Assembly (NCBI RefSeq): GCF_009017415.1
Contig: NC_092408.1
Location: 2,480,001 to 2,544,000 of the forward strand
DNA: 64,000 nt
Reading direction: 5' to 3'
Origin: Aspergillus flavus
Lineage: Eukaryota > Ascomycota > Eurotiomycetes > Eurotiales > Aspergillaceae
Part shown: piece by piece, positions 35,007 through 46,701 of the stretch
How positions within the stretch are numbered: the stretch's first letter is position 1
Layout of the letters: every line of letters starts with the position of its first letter
Position numbers and translations under genes: made by a program
The notes under the pieces: generated by a model
What the model saw: the letters and a program-made list of their open reading frames with translations, nothing else
Told to the model about the DNA's origin: nothing
Database searches by the model: none

Positions 35007-37067
35007 CTAAAGTAGGTTTTCATTGAATGGAAGTATAGCAAGTAGCTCAACATTGGTAGTATCCGTTTCGCATTGATTCATTTGCCTTTGAGCAGCCGAG
35101 TCCTTTCTATGGGTTGCATATGGACTATGGAATTGCATTGAATCAAGAGTCACCCCGTAGGAAGCACCTGGATCTTGGCCGTCTGGAATACGCAGCATTC
35201 GTCGCATCGTGTTTGCAGCGAGAGTAGTTTGTCGATGAAAATTCTCGCGCTGTGTCCGCTGCTTCTGGGCAGCTGCCGAGGGGCAGATAAGTCTGTTGTA
35301 GGCATGAATTTCACTTGAGAAATTCACACCGCGAGTACTGGACACCTGGTCATTCTTGAATCCTGCGAATTCGGGGGTTCCACAGGGTTGTTGTCGGTTT
35401 AAGTTATCTTCCGCTTCAGCAAGTAGATTCTGACCTACATGGCCATTGTCTGTTCGCCATTCCCACCCGACTCCTGGGATTTCCTGGACTCTACGTATAA
35501 TGATCTGAGCGCGGGAGAACTCTGCTCTGATAGCTTCCAGGCCCTTGTCTGTGACAGTTTCGCCTACATTATGGTTGTGTTCGAGGGGGTCCTCAATTGC
35601 TATGAGGAACCGGAGTCGACGTCCATGTTCGTCAGTCCTCGCGGTGTTCCAACCTTTCTCCAGCTTGGAAAGGATGCCACCCTGCGTGCGAATCGAAACA
35701 ACGTCTTGGATCCAATTGAAAGCGCCTGGGGGTGTAGTTTTGCATCGGCTTCCATAGTAAGCGAAAAAGCCACGAAGCAGCTCGCCGACGGATTGCCGAT
35801 TACCAGAAGTCATATTATACCAGGCTTTCCTCCTAAGTTCGGTCTCATTTTTGGAAAAACGGATATCGTACTTGTTAGGACCCGTAGTGCTAAAGTGTCT
35901 AGGGGACAGCCGACCCAGAAGCTGAAGATTAGGAACCAAAGGCGGGTCTACCACGTTCATCAGGTAATGGATGACCATGAGAATGTAGCCATACGAACAG
36001 AGTGTGCCATGGTAGGGACGATTGATTTTTCGAGCCTTGGCCCACATCTTCACGAATACACCGACAACACGCACCCTTTCATCGCAGAGGGCGTAGCAGC
36101 GAAGTAATTCGGTATTGTATAGTACCAGGCACCCAGAAAGGTTGATGCCACACTGAATGCCTACTGAAGACAGCGCCTCGGGGTTTGTAGTCTGTTTTGG
36201 AAAATGGTAATTACTCTGTCCTTTGCTTTCAACCCCGAGCGAGGCTGAGACTCCTTGGGAAGGAGCTTCGTACAATTTGACGATTGGCACCCTGGCTTTT
36301 TGGATTATCCGAGCATCGAAGCCGGCATCAGTGAATGCCTTATACAAAATCTGAGGACACCTTGCTTCTATATCTTTTGGGAACACTTCTCCGTGGGTGG
36401 TCATTACAAGATCAAGGTCAGCCCCAGGCAATGCGAAACCATTCCGCAGACTGCCAAAGCATTTGAGGTCAAAGGTTTTCTCTTTAATGGTATAGCCGTG
36501 CTGCTTGGTATGCCTCTCAAGCGCTTCCCGGGCAATGTTAGTTAGGAAAATCCGTAGGGTTTCCTTGCTGCGAAATTCGCTAGCCAGCGAGCCGAAAGAG
36601 GGCACTCGGGCTGCTAGGGAGTTCAAATAGTTTATCTGAAGTTGAACTCGCCTGCAAGGATCAGACTGTTGATCACCAAACCGGGTTCTGGGAGCATGCG
36701 AATAGGAATAGCTAGCTGGATTACTGGCGTGTGCAATCTCCAAAACTGATTGATAGTGCACAGGGTATGTATCAGTCTTGTCGTTCATCGTGCGCTCTTC
36801 AACGTGGCTCTCTGAAAGGAACCCTCTTTGACGATGAGTCGATTTGCTAGGGCTGAGCTGGATATCGCGGTGATTCGCATAGTGGCTAGCGATTGCTGGC
36901 TGCTGTTGGGATAACAGTTGCGCACTGGCATGACTTAGCATATCAATGACATGACAAGGCAGGCCATCCATTCCTGATGATATAGGAGTAGCGGCAGCAG
37001 ACCTATGTGCAAGGCCGCGTCTTTTATCAGTCATAACGGGTGCGGCAGATGAAACAGAATGTTGCAT
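35007..37067 (-). CDS. Cid1-like poly(A)/uridylyl polymerase, Asp to Gly in active site
   Basis: The product is 686 aa from the ATG at 37,067. The frame stays open to 37,469, but that upstream part looks like untranslated leader. A disordered N-terminus of about 135 residues precedes the nucleotidyltransferase core: FGSLRNGF (GS motif, 205-206) and ADLDLV (Asp217, Asp219). The palm strand that normally reads QCD reads IQCGINLSG, so the third carboxylate is Gly307 (codon GGC, 36,147-36,149). The PAP-associated domain is well kept: LLRCYALCDERVR, FVKMWAKARKINRPYHGTLCSYGYILMVIHYLMN. Family members such as Cid1 and Aspergillus CutA add non-templated U/C/A to RNA 3' ends. Either this one is catalytically altered or the family alignment differs locally. 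It points away from TFG1. Confidence 0.85.
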   Translation of the reverse strand: MQHSVSSAAPVMTDKRRGLAHRSAAATPISSGMDGLPCHVIDMLSHASAQLLSQQQPAIASHYANHRDIQLSPSKSTHRQRGFLSESHVEERTMNDKTDTYPVHYQSVLEIAHASNPASYSYSHAPRTRFGDQQSDPCRRVQLQINYLNSLAARVPSFGSLASEFRSKETLRIFLTNIAREALERHTKQHGYTIKEKTFDLKCFGSLRNGFALPGADLDLVMTTHGEVFPKDIEARCPQILYKAFTDAGFDARIIQKARVPIVKLYEAPSQGVSASLGVESKGQSNYHFPKQTTNPEALSSVGIQCGINLSGCLVLYNTELLRCYALCDERVRVVGVFVKMWAKARKINRPYHGTLCSYGYILMVIHYLMNVVDPPLVPNLQLLGRLSPRHFSTTGPNKYDIRFSKNETELRRKAWYNMTSGNRQSVGELLRGFFAYYGSRCKTTPPGAFNWIQDVVSIRTQGGILSKLEKGWNTARTDEHGRRLRFLIAIEDPLEHNHNVGETVTDKGLEAIRAEFSRAQIIIRRVQEIPGVGWEWRTDNGHVGQNLLAEAEDNLNRQQPCGTPEFAGFKNDQVSSTRGVNFSSEIHAYNRLICPSAAAQKQRTQRENFHRQTTLAANTMRRMLRIPDGQDPGASYGVTLDSMQFHSPYATHRKDSAAQRQMNQCETDTTNVELLAILPFNENLL

Positions 37068-37731
37068 GATTAATTGTTGATAGTCCAAGTGCAAGAGGCT
37101 AGATAGTAGGAAATGGAGAGGGCTACAAGATGAGGCTTTTAATCGAGTGAGCGATGTGACTGCCAATACTGACCGTCTTCTAGCACTGGGGAGAAAGTCA
37201 ATCAATAGAAGCGGGATATAAATGGGAACATAGGTGTTCAAGATGTAGATACTGAGAGAAGAATGATAACGCGATGGCGGGAAGGAGCATGATGTGAAAG
37301 GGAAAGAGGTTCGTTCCTCAGTCTCTTCTTTTAACTTCTTGTCCTTTGTTTTTGAGAAAATCTGTGAACTGCCCTTCTGCCTAAGCGAAAGTGATGCCAC
37401 AGTGACAGGGCAAGTGAATAAGGGGTGGCAGAAGTTGAGATGTTGGGTGGAGTGGGATATACCAGGCACGAGATACTCCGTAGCTGTGCTTACCTAAGTG
37501 AACAGTCCATTTCAGCCGAGTGACACTCCACTCCGCTGCTACATCAATCAACATTTGCCATCTTCATTTTCCTTTGACAACTCCTTTAGTACCCAAGACA
37601 ATCCTGTCTTTGCTTCAAATACTACGCTGTTTCCTTTTCTTGATATATGTACCTCGTGCAAGCGGGACTTCTACGATCTAGGTACATGTATCTCCGAAGG
37701 AGCTTCACGTGTCTGAAAGCATACCGGTAAC

Positions 37732-40063
37732 ATGGCTACACCTACGAACGACCTAAACGCGCGGACTCCGACAGGTTCAAATGGACCTCCACCCATGAGA
37801 ATTCGTCGCCCCAAGGCAGCAGATCCTTTAGTACGACCGAAAAAAAAACTTGCAGCCAAACCAGGTATTCCTGTCTCCGGAAATGGACCAGCCTTAAAAT
37901 CGGTTTCTTCGCGACCAGCTACTTCCAACCCGTTATCTATGCCTCATCCTGACAGAGGGAAGCCTTCGTCTTCAGGAGCTGATTTCTCCGCCAATGGGTT
38001 TAGCGGCCCATTGTTATCCGAAACATATACGGACTATCCCCTAGTCACGACAAAGCGCGCATTGCGGGAAGGCTTGAAACATCACATTGCTAGATTCGCA
38101 TCAAAGAAGACTGTCGATCCGCGTGACGAATCCCAGTTCACTAGGCCTGTCAGGCTCCAACGTCGCGATCCGCGCGCCCGATCGCATGAGATGACATCGG
38201 AGAAGAGCCAGGGCATGCAGAAAACAATGTCTGAATCTAGCCATCAGATGGATGAGGTTGAGCGTGAAGAGTTAGAGGCCAGGAAGGCTGCCCGTGAGAA
38301 GGAACGCGCGGAGAACCTGGCCCAAATTGCCCCATCCGCTGGATCCGCCCCGAAGAGAGCGAATGTACCCAAGCAAAAAACTCAGCAGGTGTCCAAGACA
38401 GATATGACTCCGGAGGAGATGGCGAAGACGCGAATCAAGTACGAAGAAGCTTTGCCGTGGCATCTAGAAGACTTCGACAACAAAAATATTTGGGTGGGGA
38501 ACTATGAAGCTGCTCTGTCCGAAACGCATGCGGTATTTGTACTTGAGGCCACAGGGAAAATGAGGATGATCCCTGTGGAAAAATGGTACAGATTCAATGC
38601 CAAACACCAATTCAAAGCTTTGACTATCGAGGAAGCGGAGAAGTTCATGGCAAAGAAAGTTAAAGATCCACGATGGTTCATGGAGAAGCAACAAGAACTA
38701 GCTCAACGAAAGGAACTGGAGCAGTTTGCTAAACAGCGGAAAGTATACGCTGGTAAACAAGGTACTCCATCTGGAGTTGAGGGGTTGGAGGCCGATGAAA
38801 TGGACTTTGAAGAAGATCGATTTGCTGATGATGAAGAGCATGATGATCTTTTCAACGAGGATGAGGAAGCAAAAGCAGCGGAGAAGAGAATCAAGCAAGA
38901 CCAGTTGAAAGCCAATGTTTTTGACCTGAAAGACGAGAAAGACTATGAGCAAGAGGAATTGAGAGAAAAGAAAGAGAAGGAGGCTCGTCGTGTGCTTGGA
39001 AAAAAAGTTCGGAAAGCTTTACAAAAACGAGAAAAGAACTATGACTATAGTAGTGGCTCGGATGTTAATCCTTATTCAGACGATGAGGTGAGAAAAGCAT
39101 CCAATCTCATATGCTCGTGTCTTTACTAACACTTTGTTTTCTTTTTAGAGCTCTGATGATAGCGAGTCTGAACGATTAAAGGAGGAAGAGCGGAAAGCCG
39201 AAGAGGAAAAGAACAAAAAGGACACAACGGCATCCTCCAAGGGCAACAATACGCCGTCCGGCCGCCCTAAGCATACCGATCCCTTGAAGAAAGGCACGGC
39301 AGCTGCACCACGGAAACGGTTGGGTTCTCCCAACGTGTCGGATGCGAGTGGGACAGACACTTCCCGCAAAAAGGGTAAAAGCAAGGACCTGTCCTCCCAG
39401 CCCACGCCTCAGCCAAGCTCGCGCAATATGTCTCCAGTTGCGTCATCGCAAATGCCAGTAAGTTCCCTATCACTATTTCCAGGTCTATTCGTGAGTTAAT
39501 CCTTTACAGCTTGGCAAGAAGCGTATCCGAAACGTACCTCTTGGTGGTGCAGGTTCTGGGAGTGATGCCGATGGCGGTGCAGGTTCCGGTGGGGAGATGA
39601 GTGAAAGCGGTAAAACTAAGAAGCTCAAGCTTAATCCTCCAGCAGTCTCTCAGGGTGGGACTCCCCAGGGATCTAGGGCAGGAAGTCCTACTCCCTTAGC
39701 AGGTAGAAGTTTTTCGGGAAGCCGTGCTAGCAGCCCTGAGTCATTCAGAGGTAAGTCTAATTCATCTTGTTTGGGAATTTTCTTCTGGCTATGTAGCATT
39801 GTTCTGATTGGGCCATATGTAAAGGGCAAACTCGCGTTTCCACTCCAGTACGCGCTGGAAATCAAAGCTTCCCTACGCCTGCGGAGATTCATGCTGCTAT
39901 TCCCCCCTCAGGCATACTCAGTAGTGACTTGCTCAAAATATTCCGTCCCCGTATTGGTGAGTCAAAGGAGAACCACCGAAAGTTTATAGCGATTGTCAAA
40001 GATGTGGGAGTTTATGGCAAAGAAGATCGATTGTTGCGCCCTGGTACGCTGAAGGAGAGTTGA
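37732..40063 (+). CDS. TFG1: TFIIF large subunit (RAP74/TFG1)
   Basis: The product is 714 aa from exons 37,732-39,087, 39,149-39,457, 39,510-39,750 and 39,825-40,063 (introns 61, 52 and 74 bp). The N-terminal third contains the dimerisation fold, including DYPLVTTKRALREGLKHHIA, ALPWHLEDFDNKNIWVGNYE and MIPVEKWYRFNAKHQFKALT. A highly charged acidic/basic middle and a Ser/Thr/Pro-rich linker follow. The last exon encodes the winged-helix domain: GILSSDLLKIFRPRIGESKE, then FIAIVKDVGVYGKEDRLLR. TFIIF delivers RNA polymerase II to promoters and acts in initiation and early elongation; the winged helix contacts the FCP1 phosphatase and DNA. The stop lies 295 bp before the convergent end of FAS beta. 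Confidence 0.95.
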
Positions 40064-40358
40064 TTGGGAAGATCCTGCCACGTGTGTTGAATGGAAAACC
40101 AATCAATAGTAGTGAACACAGCGTTAGGTTTCAGTATATGCTCATGTAATTGAATATCTATTGAGGTCATGCTAAAGTAGGTTATCTATACGAAATGGGG
40201 ATTGAGGTATAAATAGCACTTGAACAAAACAGGATTGGGATAGACGTTTTGAACACCCAGCGCTAAGCCGAAACATCTTTGGGTAGAAATAGAGACGAGG
40301 AACAAAAACAATATGAAGTAACATTCGTGCGACGAGTTTCCTTTCTCCGGCCATTCTT

Positions 40359-43300
40359 TTAAGCGGATGTGCCACCACCACCGCGTGAGACGTTCTCACT
40401 CTCCTCCTCGTATTTCTCCCAGTTCGCCAAAATGTTAGCAATACGCGGTGAATTCGTGAGCCTGTAGACATCCTCGAAATATTCCTTGGTGAGTTCGAAG
40501 GGGCGAGCTGTGACATTTGGAATATATTTTCCAACCAACTTGCTGGGATCAATAGTGTTCTTATTGATCTTCTTTAGCAAAAACGACCGGAAAGGCTTCA
40601 CACCAGAACGGAGGAAAGTGCTGTGGAAGGGAACGTCAATTCCTCTCAGAGGGATGGTAGCGAAGCCACGCTCAAGGGTAATGGGCTTAGGCTTAGACTC
40701 AGTCTGCTTGACACATTCGTGAATGATTTTAACCAGGTGAGCCTTCACATCTTCCAGAGACATGCTTTGCATGAGAGCGGGAATGTCAATGTTCTGAGCC
40801 TTCAAGTAATTGAGTAGATTTGTAAGACAGTCAAGTGCTCGGAGCTGCAAAGGGGAAAGCTTAGTTAGAGAGATTGCTCATAATTGAAAGCGGAAAGGGT
40901 AGACTCACATCTCCAGCAGCAACGTATTGCATGTTTGCGACGTTGTAGTTGACAATCTCAAGTAGCCAGCCAGTCTGTTCCGAGATATTCTCTACCACAT
41001 ACTGCAGAGCCTGCTCATTAAATGTCTTGGAAATCCGGCTTGGATTGACAGCGCACATAGAGTAGTTGGAGCGACCTTGTTCATCGCGCTCAACCGCAAC
41101 TTGCATAGTCAACCCGCGATAGAATACGACAGAAACCAAGCTTTCAATAGGCATAACATCGGCAAGAGCTGCAAGTGCCGAATATTCACCAAGTGAGTGA
41201 CCAGCGAAGCTGCTATCTCTTTGAACCAGTCCCTTGGAACGCATATCTTCAAAACTAGCCTTCTCCATCAATGTCAAAGCTGGCTGTGTGAATTGTGTCG
41301 CAGAGAGCAATCCAGATGGAGAGCGATAGGTGTAGGACGTTGTATTTTCGTCGATTTCCTTGAAGATCTTCTCTGATTTGATGCTTCCATCTGCATTAAC
41401 AGACTCGAAGGTCATCGACATGTAATTTTGACGAATGGCTTTGCCGCGGGGACCACCAAAATAGACGGTGAGTTCCTTGGGGTTGTTTTTCACGATATCA
41501 ATGATGGAAAGACCATAGTTCTCCATGAAGTGACGGTCAGCCCGATCCCAAACTTCTCTAGCAACAGGGCTGCTGCTATACAGCTCCATTCCCATCCCTT
41601 GTTCTTGGGAGCCTTGTCCAGTGAACACGTAGGAGGTAACAGGTTGTTCCACCTCTGCTTCACCAAGAAGGACTTTATCCTCTGTCTCCTTGTTGCTGGC
41701 TTCAACCTTGATGATCTTACGGCCAGCGATCATACCGACGTGCTGCAATTTGACAGTGATCATGTCGTTGGGCAAAACCATTCCAACCAGGGATACATGG
41801 AAACCCCTGACACGACCAATGTTGTTCTCAGCAGCCCAGGTTTCCACATAGCTGCGAACAGCGGCACTCGTATACATGCCATGGGTGATAGTGCCTGGCA
41901 AGTTGGCGTAACTGGAGAAGACTCGTGAGACGTGGATCGGATTGTAATCGCCCGAGACGCGAGCATAGGTCTCGTTAGAAGTTGGAGCACGCAGCTCCAA
42001 AGGTGTCTTTCCACTGAGAGGGATGGGGTTTTCGAAGTACACGGGCTGCTCGATAGATGTCCCGTTTCGCTGAAGGTAGTCCACCACTGGGTTTCCGTGA
42101 GAATCTCCGGCTTCGTAGTCGACAGTCGCAACTTGGATGATCTCCTTGGTAGGGAGTTCAAGAAGAACCTGACCGATTGTTTGAACATGGCTGAACACAG
42201 ACTTGTTCTTGAATCGAATCAAACTTTGAAGGCGGAAGGTCAAAGTTTGACCCAATAACTCAACATCGGGCTCATCAATGCGGAACCACTCCTTGGACCG
42301 AAGGATCGCAACATCCCTGCTCGACGCAAGATGAACCTGCATCGGAACCTCGTCTTTACGCTGGAAAGTATTCTCGAAGTCCAAGTATGCTCCTCGATAT
42401 AAGAATTGACTGGTGACATGCATGATAGGTTTGCCATCTCTCTCGATGGTACCGCAGACCTCAACCATCTTACCGGAATCTTGATTGATAACAGCGTTAA
42501 TCTGGGCGGTAGTATCTAGAACATCACCAACCTTAAGAGGCTGAGCGCCGGGGACCATCTTGAAACCATTAGAAAGGTGGACTAATTTCAGCAAATCACC
42601 ATCAATAGTACGAGGGAAGATGGGTTTGGTAATGGCTTTCCAGCCAGCGACGATGGCGAAGTCCATGGGAGCAAATACTTCCTTTCCGGGGCGATCCACG
42701 AAGGCTTCACCTGTGTTGCCAACAGCATGGACGAAATCAGCGACAGCTTGTGACGTAATAGTCTCGCGACCACCACTGAAAGTTGCTGTCGTAGGGGTAT
42801 CAAATGGAACGTCGCTGTTTCCAAACCAGACGCGGTAGTAAAACTCCTTGATACGATCATTGCGTCCTTCCATGACCTCTCGGATGGGCGCATATCCTGA
42901 TTCAGGATGATAAGTGAACAAGAATGTCAGCGGAACAACGCCGCCTTCTGCAGTTCTGCCCTCGAAAAGAGTAAGGCTAATCTGGTTCTTCTCATTCATT
43001 TTGACCTCTACTGTCTTAACAAGCTTCCCTGACTGATAAGGCTCCCTCACACTAATGGCCGTTTTGGAAGGATCACTTGGGTGGGCTATCTCGACATACA
43101 TGCCCGCAGTTGGTGCAACGACTCGCTTCAATGGGTTGGTCTGGAAACGATGGCCCTGAACGAAGATGTCGGCAAGGAAGATCGCATGCCTCCAAGAATA
43201 GGAGGTGCCTGCTAGGAGACGTAGCCAGCGTTCAAGCCCAGGCAGATCGGAGGAAGGAGATGACGACAGTCTGTAGCTAATCTTGTTGGCGTCTTCAGAG

Positions 43301-46300
43301 ATGGTGAGGCCGTCAATCTCCGGCTCATCAATGGACTCATCGAGCCGACCTCCAAGATATTCGATGACGGGGACGTTTGTCTCATCGCCATTGTACACAT
43401 CCTCGAGAAGGCTCTTGATATGTCCCTGGTGAATGCCATTCAAGATATCTTGGACAGGCTCATCGGTGATAGTTGAGAATTTAGCAGCCATTGGCCCTTG
43501 CAGAATGCAGGTTCTTCCAACGTCTTGATCCACAACTGCCTCCAAATCTTCACTTTGCCAGAGAGAATCTTTCTTGAACCAATATTCAAAGTTTTCATCC
43601 AAAGCAGGAACAAAGGGAACTGGTTTTTGGCCACGCCGTTGACAAAGTAAAAGGAAATGCTGGACGTCTTGGGCATTGATCAGTTGAGTTGCCGCTTCAG
43701 GATATGCTACCAAGATGTTATCAACGGCAGGGTAGGGAGTGTTGAGCTCTGAATAATTCTGTAGCAAAGACGGCTGACCCTGAGCGGTAGTGAAACGCTC
43801 TTCAACGCGGCGAATGAAATCACCGGTCAATTTCTTAAGAGATTCATCAATCCACCGAGACTCATGTTTGACGTACATTAGGTCCACCATACGATGAACT
43901 ACCTCTGCGTACGTCATATCTTCGAGGTCAGCGGTTTCGCCGGAAGCTTTGCGACCGAACCAAACCTTCTGGAAATCATCGTTCAGCTTCTTGATTATAT
44001 AATTGCGTTGCTTTTTCAGTTCGGGAACGCGTTTTGTCTTGTCGAGTTTGAAAATCTTTTGGTCCATTTCGTGCCAGAACAAAACGCCTCTTGTGGCAAG
44101 TTTATGGATCGGCTCGCCCATCTCAGAGAGGACTGTCACGACACCACCTGCAGAGCCTTTGTATGTCTTCTCCCAATCTTGGTCGTCAAGGCCAGGGGCA
44201 TCCGCAATAGCCTTCTTCGCGTTCTTCGATGTGTGTGCTTCCTTGGCGATCATTATGCGACTACCGAACAAGCAACCGTCAAAAGGCATCGGGGGGTAGC
44301 CGAAACGAGATGACCAGGTTCCGGATAGGTAGGGATAAGTATCGTCAGAGCCCCCAAAGCCACTGCCTGCCACAAGGACGATGTTTTCACAACGCCTGAT
44401 ACGGCTATACATCTGTAGCACGGGCTGATGGAAATCCTCGAAGGAGTGATGCCCACCACCACGGCCTCCAGTCCACTGAAGAATGACGGGGAACTTAGGG
44501 TTTGCCTTGGCAATGTTGATAACCTGTTGAATAGCGTCCACGGAGCCCGGCTTGAAGGCAATGTGCTTAATGCCGAGAGTTTCGATGTACTCATTGGCAA
44601 CTTCAATTGATGGAACACCAGCACCGATTGTCAAACCCTCCACAGGAACACCATCGGCCCGCAGTTTTCCGATCAAGGGTATCTGCCATGCCATGGCGCG
44701 GGGATTGACATAAATCAAGTTGATGGTGATACCGCGGCCTGGAGGAATAGTTTTTTCGATCTTGGAAACCGCCTCGGTCATAGTCTTAGCATTGTAGTAA
44801 CCACCACCAGCGAGTTCAATATGGTAGCCCGCATTCATTGTTGCGGCCACGAAATCCCAAGGAACGGTGGTGGGAGTCATGCCAGCAACCATTATGGGAG
44901 GGATGCCTAACAATCGGCTCATCTTAGTATCTACAAACGTCTGGCCCGCTGCATTCTTCACAAGACGCGGCCCATACTCCTTGACCCAGTCGATGGCGTA
45001 CTTCACAGCATGCTCATCACGGTCAAATAGTTCTGGCTTATAACCAACCTCCGCGTTAGTGCCGTCCATGGCCCCGGCAAGCACCACACGAACACCTGTA
45101 CCGTCCTTGTTGCGGTTTGTAAGCACGCCGAGACCAGAGATACCGCCGGGACCGAAATCAACAATGTGGGTAGCTTTCGGGAAAACGGTTGCCTGCTCCC
45201 AATTGACGGCATCGTGGGTAATCATGCGCACCAGCGCAGGAACAATGTTTGCATTACCAGATTCACGTAGGTCTTCTCCGGTCTTAGTGCCAAAAACCGG
45301 GATAGCAAGAGAATTGGCCGGAATTTCCAGGTCTTCCAGGTCTTCCAAGATGCGATCATACGCGGAATACAAGTACTGGCTATGGAAAGGAGCAGTAATT
45401 GGAAGGAACCGGTTCACGAAGCGAACCTTACGCTGTGTGAATGGCACACGATTCTGGTCCAGGCCTGTAGGAGCTTTAACTTTGCGCAGGCGCAAGTTAA
45501 GACCGTAAAGCGAAAGCGGAGGACCAGTGACAACGAAATTCCGTGCGCTGTTAACGAGAGAGATAGAGATGTGGCGATCCTCTGGAAGATGTTGGTTGGT
45601 CATGTCTATGTGCTCCTGAACAGCAGACCTTGGGAGGTCTCGGATGGACAGCATTGGGGTCGGGGTTCCTTCCCCATTTTCGATCGAGTCTTGCAACACC
45701 GATGGAGCAATCGATGTGCGAGGGTAGGCCTGCTGGCTACGAAGACCGATCCAAAATAGCATAGTCAGAGCATCCTTGGCAACTTTCTCAAAGCTCTCCC
45801 ACGTTGTTGCAGAGGCAATGGCTGCGGCGGTGACCACCCCCTGAGAGTGGCCCGTAGTTCCACTAAACCTTTCCAAGATCTCACTAGGTTCACGGCCCAA
45901 GGCTTTGCAAGTTACCACGAAGTGTGCTAGCTGAACTAGACCAATCAACGGGAGACTCACTGGAGCCGACACAAGATAATCGGTGTCGGGCTGTGAGTCA
46001 GGATCCTGCAGCCATTGGATGATATCCATGCCTTTAGGATATAACTTGCTCGCCTCCGGCTCCCGAGAGAGAGACAGCAGCAACTGCGCTGACGAGGAGA
46101 TCAACTCATCGACAAAAGTTGGATAGGTTGTATAAATCTCTCTCAGCTCATCAAAGTATTCCTCAATGTTGCCTTGTCCCCCAAAAACGGTATAAATGTT
46201 CGCCTTCTCATCTGAAGCAGCACGGAAAAGCGCAGAATCATAAGGCTTGGTGGGTCGTCCAGCAGCCGCCCTGCCAGCGTAGTACGCCTTGACAACCGAA

Positions 46301-46701
46301 GTCTTTTTAGCGGTTATTCCTGGAAGTGCCGATGCAACAGCATGGACGTCATTGCCGCGCATGAAGGCACGCTCGAATTCATTCAAGGCGAGCTTTAAGA
46401 CTTCCAAGTTCGTCCCATGTGCATCATCCTCGCCCTCTTCTACCTCTGTAGCAATATGGCCAATATAGCGAGCCACAAGCTCCGCTACTGAAGAAGGCTC
46501 GTCATCCTGGGCAAGTTCGTCCGTTGGTTCCGGTAACGAGGCTGTGAAGGTGTCTTTCAATTGCGAGGCTTGAAAATGAAGGGAGGTTGGCACGAGGAAA
46601 GAAAACTCCAGCGAACCATGCGACAGTATGAGAGGTCGCAAGGACTGGGAGGAACGCGGGGTATTAATGCCCGTCTGAGGGCCTGTAGATGTTCCATACA
46701 T
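40359..46701 (-). CDS. FAS1: Fatty acid synthase beta subunit
   Basis: The product is 2,092 aa from exon 40,909-46,701, a 64-bp intron, and exon 40,359-40,844, joined VAAGD to LRALDCLTN. Domains in order are: acetyltransferase, with nucleophile TGHSQGV at residue about 286; enoyl reductase, with FMN-binding [16 protein letters not shown]; the central dehydratase region, with the hot-dog MaoC-like block [14 protein letters not shown] ahead of [10 protein letters not shown]; and malonyl/palmitoyl transferase, with [18 protein letters not shown]. The C-terminus ends in a short tail after [11 protein letters not shown]. The ATG follows the family start [15 protein letters not shown]. The subunit forms the alpha6-beta6 cytosolic megasynthase with the divergent gene at 49,408. 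Its length and every catalytic signature I could locate look normal. Confidence 0.97.

Noticed and set aside
35007..37469. 820-codon version of the Cid1-like protein starting at 37,469
   Set aside because: The first 134 codons are rich in Ser/Leu/Tyr without conservation features and look like a translated leader; 37,067 is preferred.
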